From: an uncultured Pseudomonadota bacterium
GTDB taxonomy: Bacteria > Desulfobacterota_B > Binatia > UBA9968
DNA length: 7,541 nt
Assembly: GCA_946478635.1 (NCBI GenBank)
Contig: CAMLCX010000229.1
Span: 1-7,541 of the forward strand
Direction of reading: 5' to 3'
Made by a program: the position numbers and the translations under genes. This document shows, in pieces, positions 1 through 5,453 of this stretch. The stretch's first letter is position 1; each line of letters starts with the position of its first letter. The notes under the pieces were generated by a model, which had not been told where the DNA came from, did no database searches, and saw only the letters and a list, made by a program, of their open reading frames with translations.

Positions 1-185
1 GACCGGGAGGAAAAACCCTGACGGGAGTCGGATTGGAAATTTGCGTTAGGGTAATTCCGACATTTTGAAGGGGAAACTCTCTGTTCGGTGTCTGAAAGAA
101 ACTACGCTGAAATGTGTACAGCAAAGTTTTCAAAGGCAATTTTTCACTCCCGGATCGATGGCATGTCGGTTGCTCAACTTCCTGG

Positions 186-200
186 CGCGCTTACAGCGCG
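186..200 (+). promoter_or_regulatory. Short GC-rich stem-loop in the leader of the 60-aa gene
   Basis: CGCGCT at 186-191 pairs perfectly with AGCGCG at 195-200 across a 3-nt loop (TAC), ending 18 nt before the Shine-Dalgarno core. There is no T-run after it, so it is not an intrinsic terminator. It may be a leader hairpin, or only a chance GC palindrome. Only the pairing is observed; any role is inference. Confidence 0.3.
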
Positions 201-218
201 ACGGTCAAGCAGAGAAAT

Positions 219-226
219 AGGGGAGG
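219..226 (+). promoter_or_regulatory. Strong ribosome binding site that sets the start of the 60-aa gene
   Basis: AGGGGAGG lies 5 nt before the ATG at 232. It decides between this ATG and three upstream in-frame candidates (GTG at 88, ATG at 112 and ATG at 163), none of which has a comparable purine-rich site. Confidence 0.75.
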
Positions 227-231
227 CGAGA

Positions 232-414
232 ATGCGCGCGAACAAACATATCGACACAACACTTGGGGCTCTGATTGCGGCGGTTACCGATGAAGTTATG
301 CCGATCGTTGGCAACCAGGCCAACGCCGACGTTCTTGTGTCCTACATTTTGAACGACCTGTTGATCGCGAAGCGCCTGCGCATGAAAAAGCGTCTCGTGC
401 TCCAGTCTCTGTAG
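232..414 (+). CDS. Small protein of unknown function (60 aa)
   Basis: I do not recognise a named family. The frame is open from a GTG at 88, but the ATG at 232 is chosen because an AGGGGAGG site lies 5 nt upstream, and the extra 48 residues look compositionally unlike a real N-terminus. The 60-residue product has a moderately hydrophobic helical first part (TTLGALIAAVTDEVMPIV, residues 9-26), a second helix-like segment rich in Val/Leu/Ile (NADVLVSYILNDLLIAKRL, residues 31-49), and a basic tail (RMKKR). Alternating Asp/Glu suggests amphipathic helices rather than membrane spans, so it is probably a small cytosolic, perhaps dimerising, protein. It stands alone: the next gene starts more than 100 nt downstream. 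The strong translation signal argues that it is real. Confidence 0.65.
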   Translation: MRANKHIDTTLGALIAAVTDEVMPIVGNQANADVLVSYILNDLLIAKRLRMKKRLVLQSL

Positions 415-540
415 ACCATGGCGAAGCGGGTTGGCCGGCGGAACGGCATTGGTCCGGTTTCCGGCAATGGATCGTTAATGATGCTGGAACGATGATGACT
501 TTTGGTATTGGGTATGTTGTCGCCAATTCAAAAGACGCAA

Positions 541-1065
541 ATGCCCTCGCGGTTTTACGTGTCTGCATTGGCCATTGTGACCGCCACCGCCCTTACGCAC
601 GGATGCGCGCAGGCGCCGGCACCAGCGATGCCCGCAAGCGATGTAGCCATCATGGAGACTGCCGTGCCGGAGCGGCAAGCGATATTGGAAGCCGCCGTCA
701 ACAACAACTCAACCGCGAAAGCAACGCTCAGGCCCGTCGTTACGGGAAAAGCATCCTGGTACGGTCCCGGTTTTCACGGCAAGAAAACGGCGAGCGGCGA
801 GATTTTCGACGATTCCAAGCTGACTGCGGCGCACAAATCCTTGCCCTTGGGCAGCAAGGCCAAAGTGACCAACTTGAGCAATGGCAAAACGGTCGATGTG
901 GAAATCAATGACCGCGGGCCGTTCGTCGAAGACCGCATCATCGATTTGTCGCAAGCCGCTGCGCGCGCTCTGGGGATGATCCACCGGGGCATAGCCAAGG
1001 TCCGCGTTGATCTTATTGGCAATCAAAGTGGCATCAAACTGGGTCGTGTCGAAGAGTTGCGCTGA
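541..1065 (+). CDS. rlpA: RlpA family septal-ring lytic transglycosylase, lipoprotein
   Basis: RlpA cleaves naked (peptide-stripped) glycan strands of peptidoglycan and acts at the septum in Gram-negatives (family knowledge). With the ATG at 541 (174 aa) the protein opens with MPSR, a hydrophobic stretch (residues 5-18) and Cys22 in LTHGC, an imperfect lipobox. The double-psi beta-barrel domain spans about residues 67-158: GKASWYGPGFHGKKTASGE, then LTAAHKSLPLGSKAKVTN, then INDRGPF, DRIIDLS and AARALGM, all RlpA signatures. Glu87, His98 and Asp124 sit where the family's key acidic and His residues are found. There is no C-terminal SPOR domain, so septal targeting would need another route. In-frame alternatives are ATG at 514 and TTG at 502; neither has a clear ribosome site, and the 541 start gives the best signal peptide. 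The start is therefore the least certain part. Confidence 0.9.
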   Translation: MPSRFYVSALAIVTATALTHGCAQAPAPAMPASDVAIMETAVPERQAILEAAVNNNSTAKATLRPVVTGKASWYGPGFHGKKTASGEIFDDSKLTAAHKSLPLGSKAKVTNLSNGKTVDVEINDRGPFVEDRIIDLSQAAARALGMIHRGIAKVRVDLIGNQSGIKLGRVEELR

Positions 1066-1103
1066 GGCGCAATGAATGATGCGGGGTGCGATTGGAGCAC
1101 TCG

Positions 1104-1241
1104 ATGCAGGTTTACGTTGCGTTACAACCTTTGGCCGCACTTATTGCGGGGATCTTGATTTTGATGATACCGCGCCTGCTGAATTACATCGTCGCTCTGT
1201 ATCTAATTATAACGGGGATTCTCGGCCTCGTGCGCTTGTGA
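1104..1241 (+). CDS. DUF3096 family small membrane protein (45 aa)
   Basis: This 45-residue protein starts at an ATG 6 nt after GGAG (1094-1097) and ends at TGA 1239-1241. It is almost entirely hydrophobic: residues 7-22 form one membrane segment, followed by the core PRLLNYIVALYLI (residues 23-35) and a terminal ITGILGLVRL. This pattern (AGILIL-x-x-PRLLNYIVA-x-YLI-x-x-GI-x-GL) is what I know as DUF3096, a family of tiny inner-membrane proteins of unknown function in Pseudomonadota. It lies 54 nt before another small membrane protein on the same strand, so the two may be co-transcribed. No function can be stated. Confidence 0.8.
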   Translation: MQVYVALQPLAALIAGILILMIPRLLNYIVALYLIITGILGLVRL

Positions 1242-1280
1242 CGGGTAGATGAGACGGTTGTGCCGAAGGGCAGCCGTGGA

Positions 1281-1290
1281 AAGGGGGAAA
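1281..1290 (+). promoter_or_regulatory. Ribosome binding site deciding the start of the DUF1328 gene
   Basis: AAGGGGGAAA ends 5 nt before the ATG at 1296. The frame is also open from a GTG at 1260, but that would put this purine tract inside the coding region and add 12 residues not typical of the family. Confidence 0.65.
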
Positions 1291-1295
1291 CGTCG

Positions 1296-1460
1296 ATGTT
1301 GAACTGGGCAGTCACATTTCTTGTAATCGCGCTGATTGCCGGATTACTGGGGCTTAGCGGCATTGCCGGCACGGCAACACAGATCGCGTGGATTCTTTTC
1401 GTGGTCTTTCTGATTCTCTTCGTCGTGGGGCTCGTCATGGGCCGCAGACCGCCGGTTTAG
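1296..1460 (+). CDS. DUF1328 / UPF0391 family membrane protein (54 aa)
   Basis: The 54-residue product begins [19 protein letters not shown], continues with [17 protein letters not shown], and ends in a second hydrophobic segment plus MGRRPPV. Two membrane spans (about residues 4-21 and 29-47) separated by a small Gly/Ala-rich turn, and a length near 54, are the standard layout of UPF0391 (DUF1328; E. coli YtjA is a member). The family is widespread in Pseudomonadota and its function is not established. The start is set by AAGGGGGAAA 5 nt upstream. It follows the DUF3096 gene by 54 nt on the same strand, which fits a two-gene unit of small inner-membrane proteins. Confidence 0.88.
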   Translation: MLNWAVTFLVIALIAGLLGLSGIAGTATQIAWILFVVFLILFVVGLVMGRRPPV

Positions 1461-1539
1461 TGCGATGATGAGTTTAACCCATGAAGCACTCCAATTTCCG
1501 CCGGGTGACACATGGGGTACGGCATGTGATTATTCTACC

Positions 1540-1583
1540 GGGGGGTTTCGATCCGTAAAAAAAACGGCGGGTCGGGACCCCCC
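1540..1583. promoter_or_regulatory. Long imperfect hairpin with A8 apical loop
   Basis: GGGGGGTTTC at 1540-1549 pairs with GGGACCCCCC at 1574-1583 (10 pairs including two G-T). Stacked inside it, GAT pairs with GTC, and CCGT pairs with ACGG around an A-only loop, leaving one 3-nt bulge (CGG). That is about 17 pairs in 44 nt. No T-run follows on the plus strand. It lies about 80 bp past the DUF1328 stop and might protect that transcript's 3' end, but its role is inference. Confidence 0.5.
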
Positions 1584-1587
1584 TCCG
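1557..1587 (-). terminator. Possible intrinsic terminator for the PAP2 gene
   Basis: Read on the minus strand, CGG-A-GGG (from 1587) can pair with CCC-G-CCG, giving six G-C pairs with one mismatch and a 9-nt loop. It is followed directly by T8 (complement of 1557-1564). It lies about 180 nt past the stop of the minus-strand phosphatase gene. It competes with the larger hairpin at 1540-1583, and the stem is short, so confidence is low. Confidence 0.35.
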
Positions 1588-1767
1588 CAAAAATGTAAGA
1601 TGGTTGTGCCTTCAAGATGCAAGTGGTCGAGTTGCCCTTAAGGTCAGCAGCGAAAAGGTCAAACTTCGCGCCGCTGCCTTCGTTCCTCCAGGGTCACACC
1701 TCGATCAACGGAGTGTCGTTAGGTTTCCTCGTAGCATGAATAATCCGGGCTGGGGCGCCGACTTGGC

Positions 1768-2817
1768 TCAATCCGGAAGCAAAGACAATCGCTGAAAAGC
1801 GACGCTCAGCGCCTTTCCCTCGCGGTTCAAGCCGTGCCAGTTGGCTCGATCCGAGTATCTAAAAGTGAAATCCAATCGGTTGCCGCCCTGCAGCAAAAGC
1901 CGGCGGGGTACTTTCAACGCATAGTTTTGCCAATCCTGCTCGAGAAAAAATTGCCCGAGCAGAGCGCCATTGATGCGAACGATGCCGCGCTGGCATAGAA
2001 ATCCTTGCGGCCGGTACGGATAGGCGCGAATCAATACGCGCAAATCCTGCGCTGTGGGAATATCCAGCGCGAGCGCCGCGTTGAGCCCATCGACCCAGTT
2101 GTACGGTATCGCTTCGGACGGCCAAACTCGATCGTCTGTCCAGCCGGCGAGAAGATAGGCGCGCGCCGGCGCCGTGCCAAACTCGATCCGCGCGACGGCA
2201 GCGGCCGCAGGCACATCCGCGCCGATCTTGTGCCGGGCAATGGCGCTCTCCAAAACCCAGAAAAATGAAAGGGCGCCGACCGACAACAATGTGCCAGGCA
2301 GCCAGGCGCTCATCCATATGTACGATTTGCTTGTGCCCGTTTGTACCGGCAGTAACCTGCGCGCCGCCCAGTAGCCGAAGACGGTGCCCAGCGCAGCTCC
2401 GCCGACAACATCCCGTACGAAATGGGCGCGAAAATAAAGCCGTGTGATGGCGGCGAGTGCCGCGAGAAAATAAAAGGCAGGCGCCGCTGCAGGGTAGGCT
2501 GCTCCGGCCGCCGCCGCCAAGCTGAAGGCCGTGGCGCTATCTCCGGAGGGAAAGCCGAAGCCCGAGCGCGGAGTGGGCCGGGGAAGCCGCAGGCCATATT
2601 TCAGCAAAAGAGTGAGGGCGGCCACGATCGTGAGTGACCATGCGACCGCATAGGCCAACTGTTTTGCTTTGCGATCGGGCCGATAGTGACCGTAAAGCCA
2701 CAGGGCGGCGCCGAGCAGCGCGGCGAAAGCTCCCTGGCCCGGGTATCCGGCGAGATCCATAAACTCTTTGAGCCATGGAATGGTGAAACAGGAACAACCG
2801 AGCTCTAGCAGATCCAT
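1768..2817 (-). CDS. PAP2-superfamily membrane phosphatase with C-terminal periplasmic domain
   Basis: PAP2 enzymes remove phosphate from lipid (pyro)phosphates at the outer face of the inner membrane. The three motifs are visible in this 349-aa protein: KYGLRLPRP (K73, R80-P81), PSGD (90-93) and TR-x5-H-x3-D (R126, H132, D136). Motif 2 is normally PSGH; here the His is Asp93. About six membrane spans fit (27-43, 53-72, 94-110, 113-128, 137-153, 168-190). The basic loops GHYRPDRK and ARRLLP would be cytoplasmic, which puts the motifs and the C-terminus in the periplasm. Residues 205-345 form an extra beta-rich domain (GW near 225, INGALLGQF, LQGGNRLDF, a NREGKALSVAFQRLSL end), reminiscent of galactose-binding-like jelly-roll domains attached to some envelope glycosyltransferases. 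Plain PAP2 proteins are about 180-250 aa. The start has only a weak ribosome site; Met20 is an alternative. The substrate is unknown (lipid A, undecaprenyl-PP or another lipid). Confidence 0.85.
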   Translation of the reverse strand: MDLLELGCSCFTIPWLKEFMDLAGYPGQGAFAALLGAALWLYGHYRPDRKAKQLAYAVAWSLTIVAALTLLLKYGLRLPRPTPRSGFGFPSGDSATAFSLAAAAGAAYPAAAPAFYFLAALAAITRLYFRAHFVRDVVGGAALGTVFGYWAARRLLPVQTGTSKSYIWMSAWLPGTLLSVGALSFFWVLESAIARHKIGADVPAAAAVARIEFGTAPARAYLLAGWTDDRVWPSEAIPYNWVDGLNAALALDIPTAQDLRVLIRAYPYRPQGFLCQRGIVRINGALLGQFFLEQDWQNYALKVPRRLLLQGGNRLDFTFRYSDRANWHGLNREGKALSVAFQRLSLLPD

Positions 2818-3049
2818 GAAAACTTATTTGTTGCTTGTTGGGTCGCGCCGAGATCTATCCTCTTGCCGGCGCCGAGCGAAGCGATCCATTCTGCAAACGC
2901 CGCTTACCTTGCCACAGTTTGCCATCGCCGGCTAGCTTCCATATTAATAGTCGACTAAAGAAGTGACGCATGACGGCTTAGGGGAGTGCTTTGATGCGGG
3001 TGTTATCTTTCCGCCGCAAATTACCGATTTATTCTGAGAGAATGAGTTT
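2818..3049. promoter_or_regulatory. Divergent intergenic region between the PAP2 and acyltransferase genes
   Basis: These 232 bp separate two genes read away from each other, so promoters for both should lie here. I could not pick a convincing -35/-10 pair on either strand. The clearest structure is a perfect 10-bp palindrome, TAGTCGACTA, at 2948-2957, which could be a dimeric-regulator site or chance. Confidence 0.4.
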
Positions 3050-3922
3050 GTGTTAGCGGGTCTATTGCGAATGCTGAGCAAGGTGCCGCTGCGTTGGCTG
3101 CACGCTTGGGGCGTTGTGCTCGGCTGGATCATTTACTTGTTTTCTCCCAGGTATGCCCGGCGCATAAGAAACAATTTAAGTGCCAGCGGCCTTTGCCGCG
3201 ACCCGGATTCCTGTCGCGCGCTCTTGCATGCCGCGATCGTGCAGAACGGCAAAGCGCTGGCCGAGCTGCCGGCGGTTTGGTTCCGCGATGATGAGGCCGC
3301 CGCTCGTCTCGTCGTCGAGTGCAAGGGTTGGGAAGCTGTTGAGACGGTACGCCGCAGCGGTCAAAGCATCATTTTCCTTTCACCGCATATGGGTTGCTTT
3401 GAGATTGCAGCGCGTTACGTCGCGTGCCACTTTCCGCTGACCGTCATGTATCGACCGCCGAGGGAGCAGTGGCTCGATGTTTTGATGGAGAGTGGCCGAA
3501 CCAATCGACAGATGCACTTGGCGCCGACGAGTTTCAAGGGTGTGCGGATGCTTTACCGCGCCTTGCAGCGTGGCGAGGCTATCGGGCTGCTGCCCGACCA
3601 CGCGCCTGGCATCGGTGAAGGCGTCTGGGCGAGCTACTTCGGCAAGCCGGCCTTTACAATGACTCTGCCGCGAAAATTGCAGCGCGCCAGCGATGCGGCT
3701 TTCATGATGACTTTCGGCGAGCGATTGCCCGGGGGAAAGGGTTTTCGGCTTCATTTCGAACCGCTGCCGGCGCGTGATTTTGATGAAAAAAAGCTCAATC
3801 AAGCGATCGAAGGTCTCGTGCGCCGCTATCCGAATCAATACTACTGGAATTACAATCGCTACAAAAAAAGGTCCTCGCGGCGCCTGCGAGGGACCTACCA
3901 GAGCCGTCGTTCCCGGAGCTGA
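3050..3922 (+). CDS. LpxL/HtrB-family lipid A acyltransferase-like protein
   Basis: LpxL/LpxM-type enzymes move a fatty acyl chain from acyl-ACP to the lipid A precursor at the inner face of the inner membrane. This 290-aa protein has the usual N-terminal anchor (PLRWLHAWGVVLGWIIYLFSP, about 13-33), then RYARRIRNNL, the catalytic HX4E motif in SPHMGCFEIA (H113, E118), YRPPR (134-138), the GLLPDHAPGIGEGVWASYFG block (179-198), FTMTLPRKLQR, and the late YYWNYNRYKKR signature (264-274). All are family hallmarks in the right order and spacing. The GTG start follows GAGAG (3036-3040) by 9 nt and gives a typical N-terminus. The last 18 residues (RSSRR onward) are basic and low-complexity, and are encoded by a hairpin that reads as a minus-strand terminator. 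Which acylation step it performs cannot be told from sequence, so no symbol is given. Confidence 0.9.
   Translation: MLAGLLRMLSKVPLRWLHAWGVVLGWIIYLFSPRYARRIRNNLSASGLCRDPDSCRALLHAAIVQNGKALAELPAVWFRDDEAAARLVVECKGWEAVETVRRSGQSIIFLSPHMGCFEIAARYVACHFPLTVMYRPPREQWLDVLMESGRTNRQMHLAPTSFKGVRMLYRALQRGEAIGLLPDHAPGIGEGVWASYFGKPAFTMTLPRKLQRASDAAFMMTFGERLPGGKGFRLHFEPLPARDFDEKKLNQAIEGLVRRYPNQYYWNYNRYKKRSSRRLRGTYQSRRSRS
3863..3895 (-). terminator. Strong intrinsic terminator on the minus strand inside the acyltransferase 3' end
   Basis: On the plus strand A7 (3863-3869) precedes GGTCCTCGC (3870-3878), a 7-nt loop, and GCGAGGGACC (3886-3895). The arms pair over 9 bp with one bulged C. Read on the minus strand this is a GC-rich hairpin followed directly by T7, the classic Rho-independent form. 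No minus-strand gene is evident just upstream of it (from 3896 rightwards), so what it stops is unclear. Confidence 0.7.
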
Positions 3923-4003
3923 TTGATTCAGAACGGTCAAAGCTCTGTCGAATGGCCATAATCCGCCGGGTGACCCGCCAGGCCGCGATGGAGAGTGGGA
4001 GCG

Positions 4004-5392
4004 ATGATTGACAGTAAAAAACCCGGTATGTTAACTCAGCTTTGCGACGGGACTAGTGCCGAAGGTGATGGCCACAAAAAATCTCGAATCCGATGGACAA
4101 ATAGCGACCCTTTGTTAAGCGCCGGTCATATCTACGTGAGCGATTGGTTCGGGCCGCGACTGTCCGTCGTCGACCCCAGCGGCAAATATCTGTACGTCGC
4201 CAATTGGGATCTCGGCAGTGTTTCCGGTTACAAAATCGAAGGCCCTAGCGGTCGGCTCGGCCGCATCCCCGGTTCGCCTTTTCCGACCGGGCGCCATCCG
4301 CGCGCGGTGACGGTGGATCCAAGCGGGCGATTCATTTACGCCGCCAATTGGGATGAACGAAGCATTTCGGGATTTCAAATCGATCAAGTGACGGGCAAGC
4401 TTGCGGCGATGCCGGGCTCGCCATTCCGCACCGGCCTGCGGCCGCGCAATGTCAGGCTGCATCCGGCGGGGCGTCTGGCTTTCGTTTCCAATCGCGATTC
4501 CAACAGTATCTCCATCTTTGCTGTCGATCCGCTCTGCGGCGCGCTGAAGCCGGCTGCGAGCGGCCAGGTTTCCGCGGGGCAACGTACGCGCTACACGGTC
4601 ATCGACCCAACGGGACGCTTTGCCTACGCGGCACATCAAGGCGCTGATACGATTTCTGCTTATTCGATCGATGGCATGACGGGCGAACTCCGGCCCGTGC
4701 CGGACGCGCCGGTGCGCGTGGGCAAGGATCCGCGCTCGGTCAACATCGACCCGGGCGGGCGATTTCTCTACGTCACCAATCGCGCCTCAAACGACGTCAG
4801 CGGTTTTTGCATCGAGCCCGGGGACGGGCGCTTGATTCCGCTCGCGAAGACCGCCCAACCCGTGGGCCAGCGGCCCTTCGCTTTCACGATTCATCCGGGC
4901 GGCAGGTTCGCGTACGTGACCAATCTGCGCTCCAACAGCATCTCCGGTTTCAGCATCGATCGCGCCAGCGGGGCGATCACCGAGTTGAGCGGATCGCCGT
5001 ACGGCGCGGGAAATTATCCGGTATGGCCGATATTTCATCCGTCGGGCAAATTTCTCTATGTCAATAATTATCGATCCCGGGACATTTCCGCCTATGCGAT
5101 CGATGGCGCGAGCGGCGTGCTCGACGTCGTGGGCGGTTCGCCGTTTGCTTGTGCGTCGCGGCTGCTCCCTGGCACCCATCCGCGCGAACCGATTATCGAT
5201 CCGTCGGGCAAATATTTGTTTGCGGTGAACCGCGAAGCGGATACGGTGTCGGGATTTGCAATCGATGCGAGCAGCGGGCAGCTCACACACATCGAGGGTT
5301 CCCCCTTTGCGCCGCACGGCTTTGTTCAGCTTGGTTATTTCGCGGTGCTGGCGGTGATGCTGTTAAAATCGCTGCGGCCGCGCCGCGCCTGA
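4004..5392 (+). CDS. Eight-repeat YVTN/lactonase-type beta-propeller protein
   Basis: This 462-aa protein is built from eight copies of a unit beginning (D/H)P-x-GR-x-x-Y-x-x-N, anchored at residues 57, 105, 153, 201, 249, 297, 345 and 399. The unit continues with S-x-SG(F/Y)-x-ID, a SG-x-L turn, and GSPF-x-x-G-x-x-P. The period is exactly 48 residues except for a 6-residue insertion before the last unit. This is the pattern of the 6-phosphogluconolactonase-like (lactonase/YVTN) propellers. Most members have no proven reaction, and I would not call this one a lactonase enzyme. The start at ATG 4004 has GGAGAG (3990-3995) 8 nt upstream; a GTG at 3995 would overlap that site. No N-terminal signal peptide is visible, yet a hydrophobic stretch (LGYFAVLAVMLL, about 443-454) and a basic end (KSLRPRRA) close the protein. 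It lies 61 nt before the glycosyltransferase gene and could be co-transcribed with it. Confidence 0.85.
   Translation: MIDSKKPGMLTQLCDGTSAEGDGHKKSRIRWTNSDPLLSAGHIYVSDWFGPRLSVVDPSGKYLYVANWDLGSVSGYKIEGPSGRLGRIPGSPFPTGRHPRAVTVDPSGRFIYAANWDERSISGFQIDQVTGKLAAMPGSPFRTGLRPRNVRLHPAGRLAFVSNRDSNSISIFAVDPLCGALKPAASGQVSAGQRTRYTVIDPTGRFAYAAHQGADTISAYSIDGMTGELRPVPDAPVRVGKDPRSVNIDPGGRFLYVTNRASNDVSGFCIEPGDGRLIPLAKTAQPVGQRPFAFTIHPGGRFAYVTNLRSNSISGFSIDRASGAITELSGSPYGAGNYPVWPIFHPSGKFLYVNNYRSRDISAYAIDGASGVLDVVGGSPFACASRLLPGTHPREPIIDPSGKYLFAVNREADTVSGFAIDASSGQLTHIEGSPFAPHGFVQLGYFAVLAVMLLKSLRPRRA
4172..5320 (+). repeat. Eight tandem 144-bp coding repeats (48 codons each)
   Basis: Within the propeller gene the segment encoding (D/H)P-x-G-(R/K) recurs every 144 bp from 4172, with the last copy at 5198 after an 18-bp insertion. 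The repeats are diverged at DNA level and clear at protein level. Confidence 0.85.
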
Positions 5393-5420
5393 GGAGTCGC
5401 CAATCGTCCTGCATTCTTTG

Positions 5421-5439
5421 GCAAATTAGCGAAATTTGC
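5421..5439. promoter_or_regulatory. Inverted repeat just before the glycosyltransferase ribosome binding site
   Basis: GCAAATT (5421-5427) and AATTTGC (5433-5439) are exact inverted repeats with a 5-nt loop (AGCGA), ending 2 nt before the GGAGG site. It could be an operator, or an RNA hairpin that tunes access to the ribosome site. The repeat is observed; any role is inference. Confidence 0.4.
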
Positions 5440-5441
5440 GC

Positions 5442-5446
5442 GGAGG
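5442..5446 (+). promoter_or_regulatory. Ribosome binding site GGAGG supporting a CTG start
   Basis: A perfect GGAGG sits 7 nt before CTG 5454-5456. The only upstream in-frame conventional start, TTG 5436, has no ribosome site and would place this GGAGG inside the coding region. Confidence 0.7.
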
Positions 5447-5453
5447 ATCTTTT

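Larger units (their letters stand above)
1461..1767. other. Non-coding stretch between the DUF1328 and PAP2 genes
   Basis: About 307 bp lie between the stop of the plus-strand DUF1328 gene and the stop of the minus-strand phosphatase gene. The stretch holds one strong hairpin (1540-1583) containing an A8 tract, which may serve as a terminator read on the minus strand. Short open frames from TTG 1604 and ATG 1617 have no ribosome site and no recognisable product. I see no RNA gene or mobile element. Confidence 0.6.

Noticed and set aside
27..61. Inverted repeat GTCGGA / TCCGAC with a 23-nt loop
   Set aside because: The stem is only 6 bp with a long unpaired loop and no T-run, so it is too weak to call.
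88..231. N-terminal extension of the 60-aa gene from GTG 88
   Set aside because: There is no ribosome site at the GTG, and the excellent AGGGGAGG sits in front of the internal ATG 232.
418..495. 25-codon frame from ATG 418 after the 60-aa gene
   Set aside because: It has no ribosome site, is very short, and has no recognisable pattern.
492..911. Overlapping plus-strand open frame within rlpA
   Set aside because: It is a shadow: the rlpA frame carries all conserved RlpA motifs, while this frame is Arg/Gln-rich with no recognisable domain.
1497..1509. 13-nt direct repeat TCCGCCGGGTGAC shared with 3962-3974
   Set aside because: One shared 13-mer in a 7.5-kb GC-rich window is not improbable by chance, and nothing around the two copies matches.
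1604..1795. 63-codon frame from TTG 1604 and 40-codon frame from ATG 1617
   Set aside because: Neither has a ribosome site. The first runs into the 3' end of the phosphatase gene on the other strand, and neither product resembles a known family.
2991..3035. Possible sigma-70 promoter (TTGATG at 2991; TATTCT at 3030) before the acyltransferase gene
   Set aside because: The two elements are not 16-18 nt apart and neither has a good partner at the right distance.
3380..3940. Minus-strand 186-codon frame across the acyltransferase gene and the backward terminator
   Set aside because: It lies mostly upstream-to-downstream through the terminator (T7 at 3863-3869), so transcription would stop early in it. 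Its composition is that of an antisense shadow of a well-conserved gene.
4115..5317. Long minus-strand open frames opposite the propeller gene
   Set aside because: They mirror the repeated plus-strand codons in a GC-rich gene, are Arg/Ala/Gly-rich, and show no domain.
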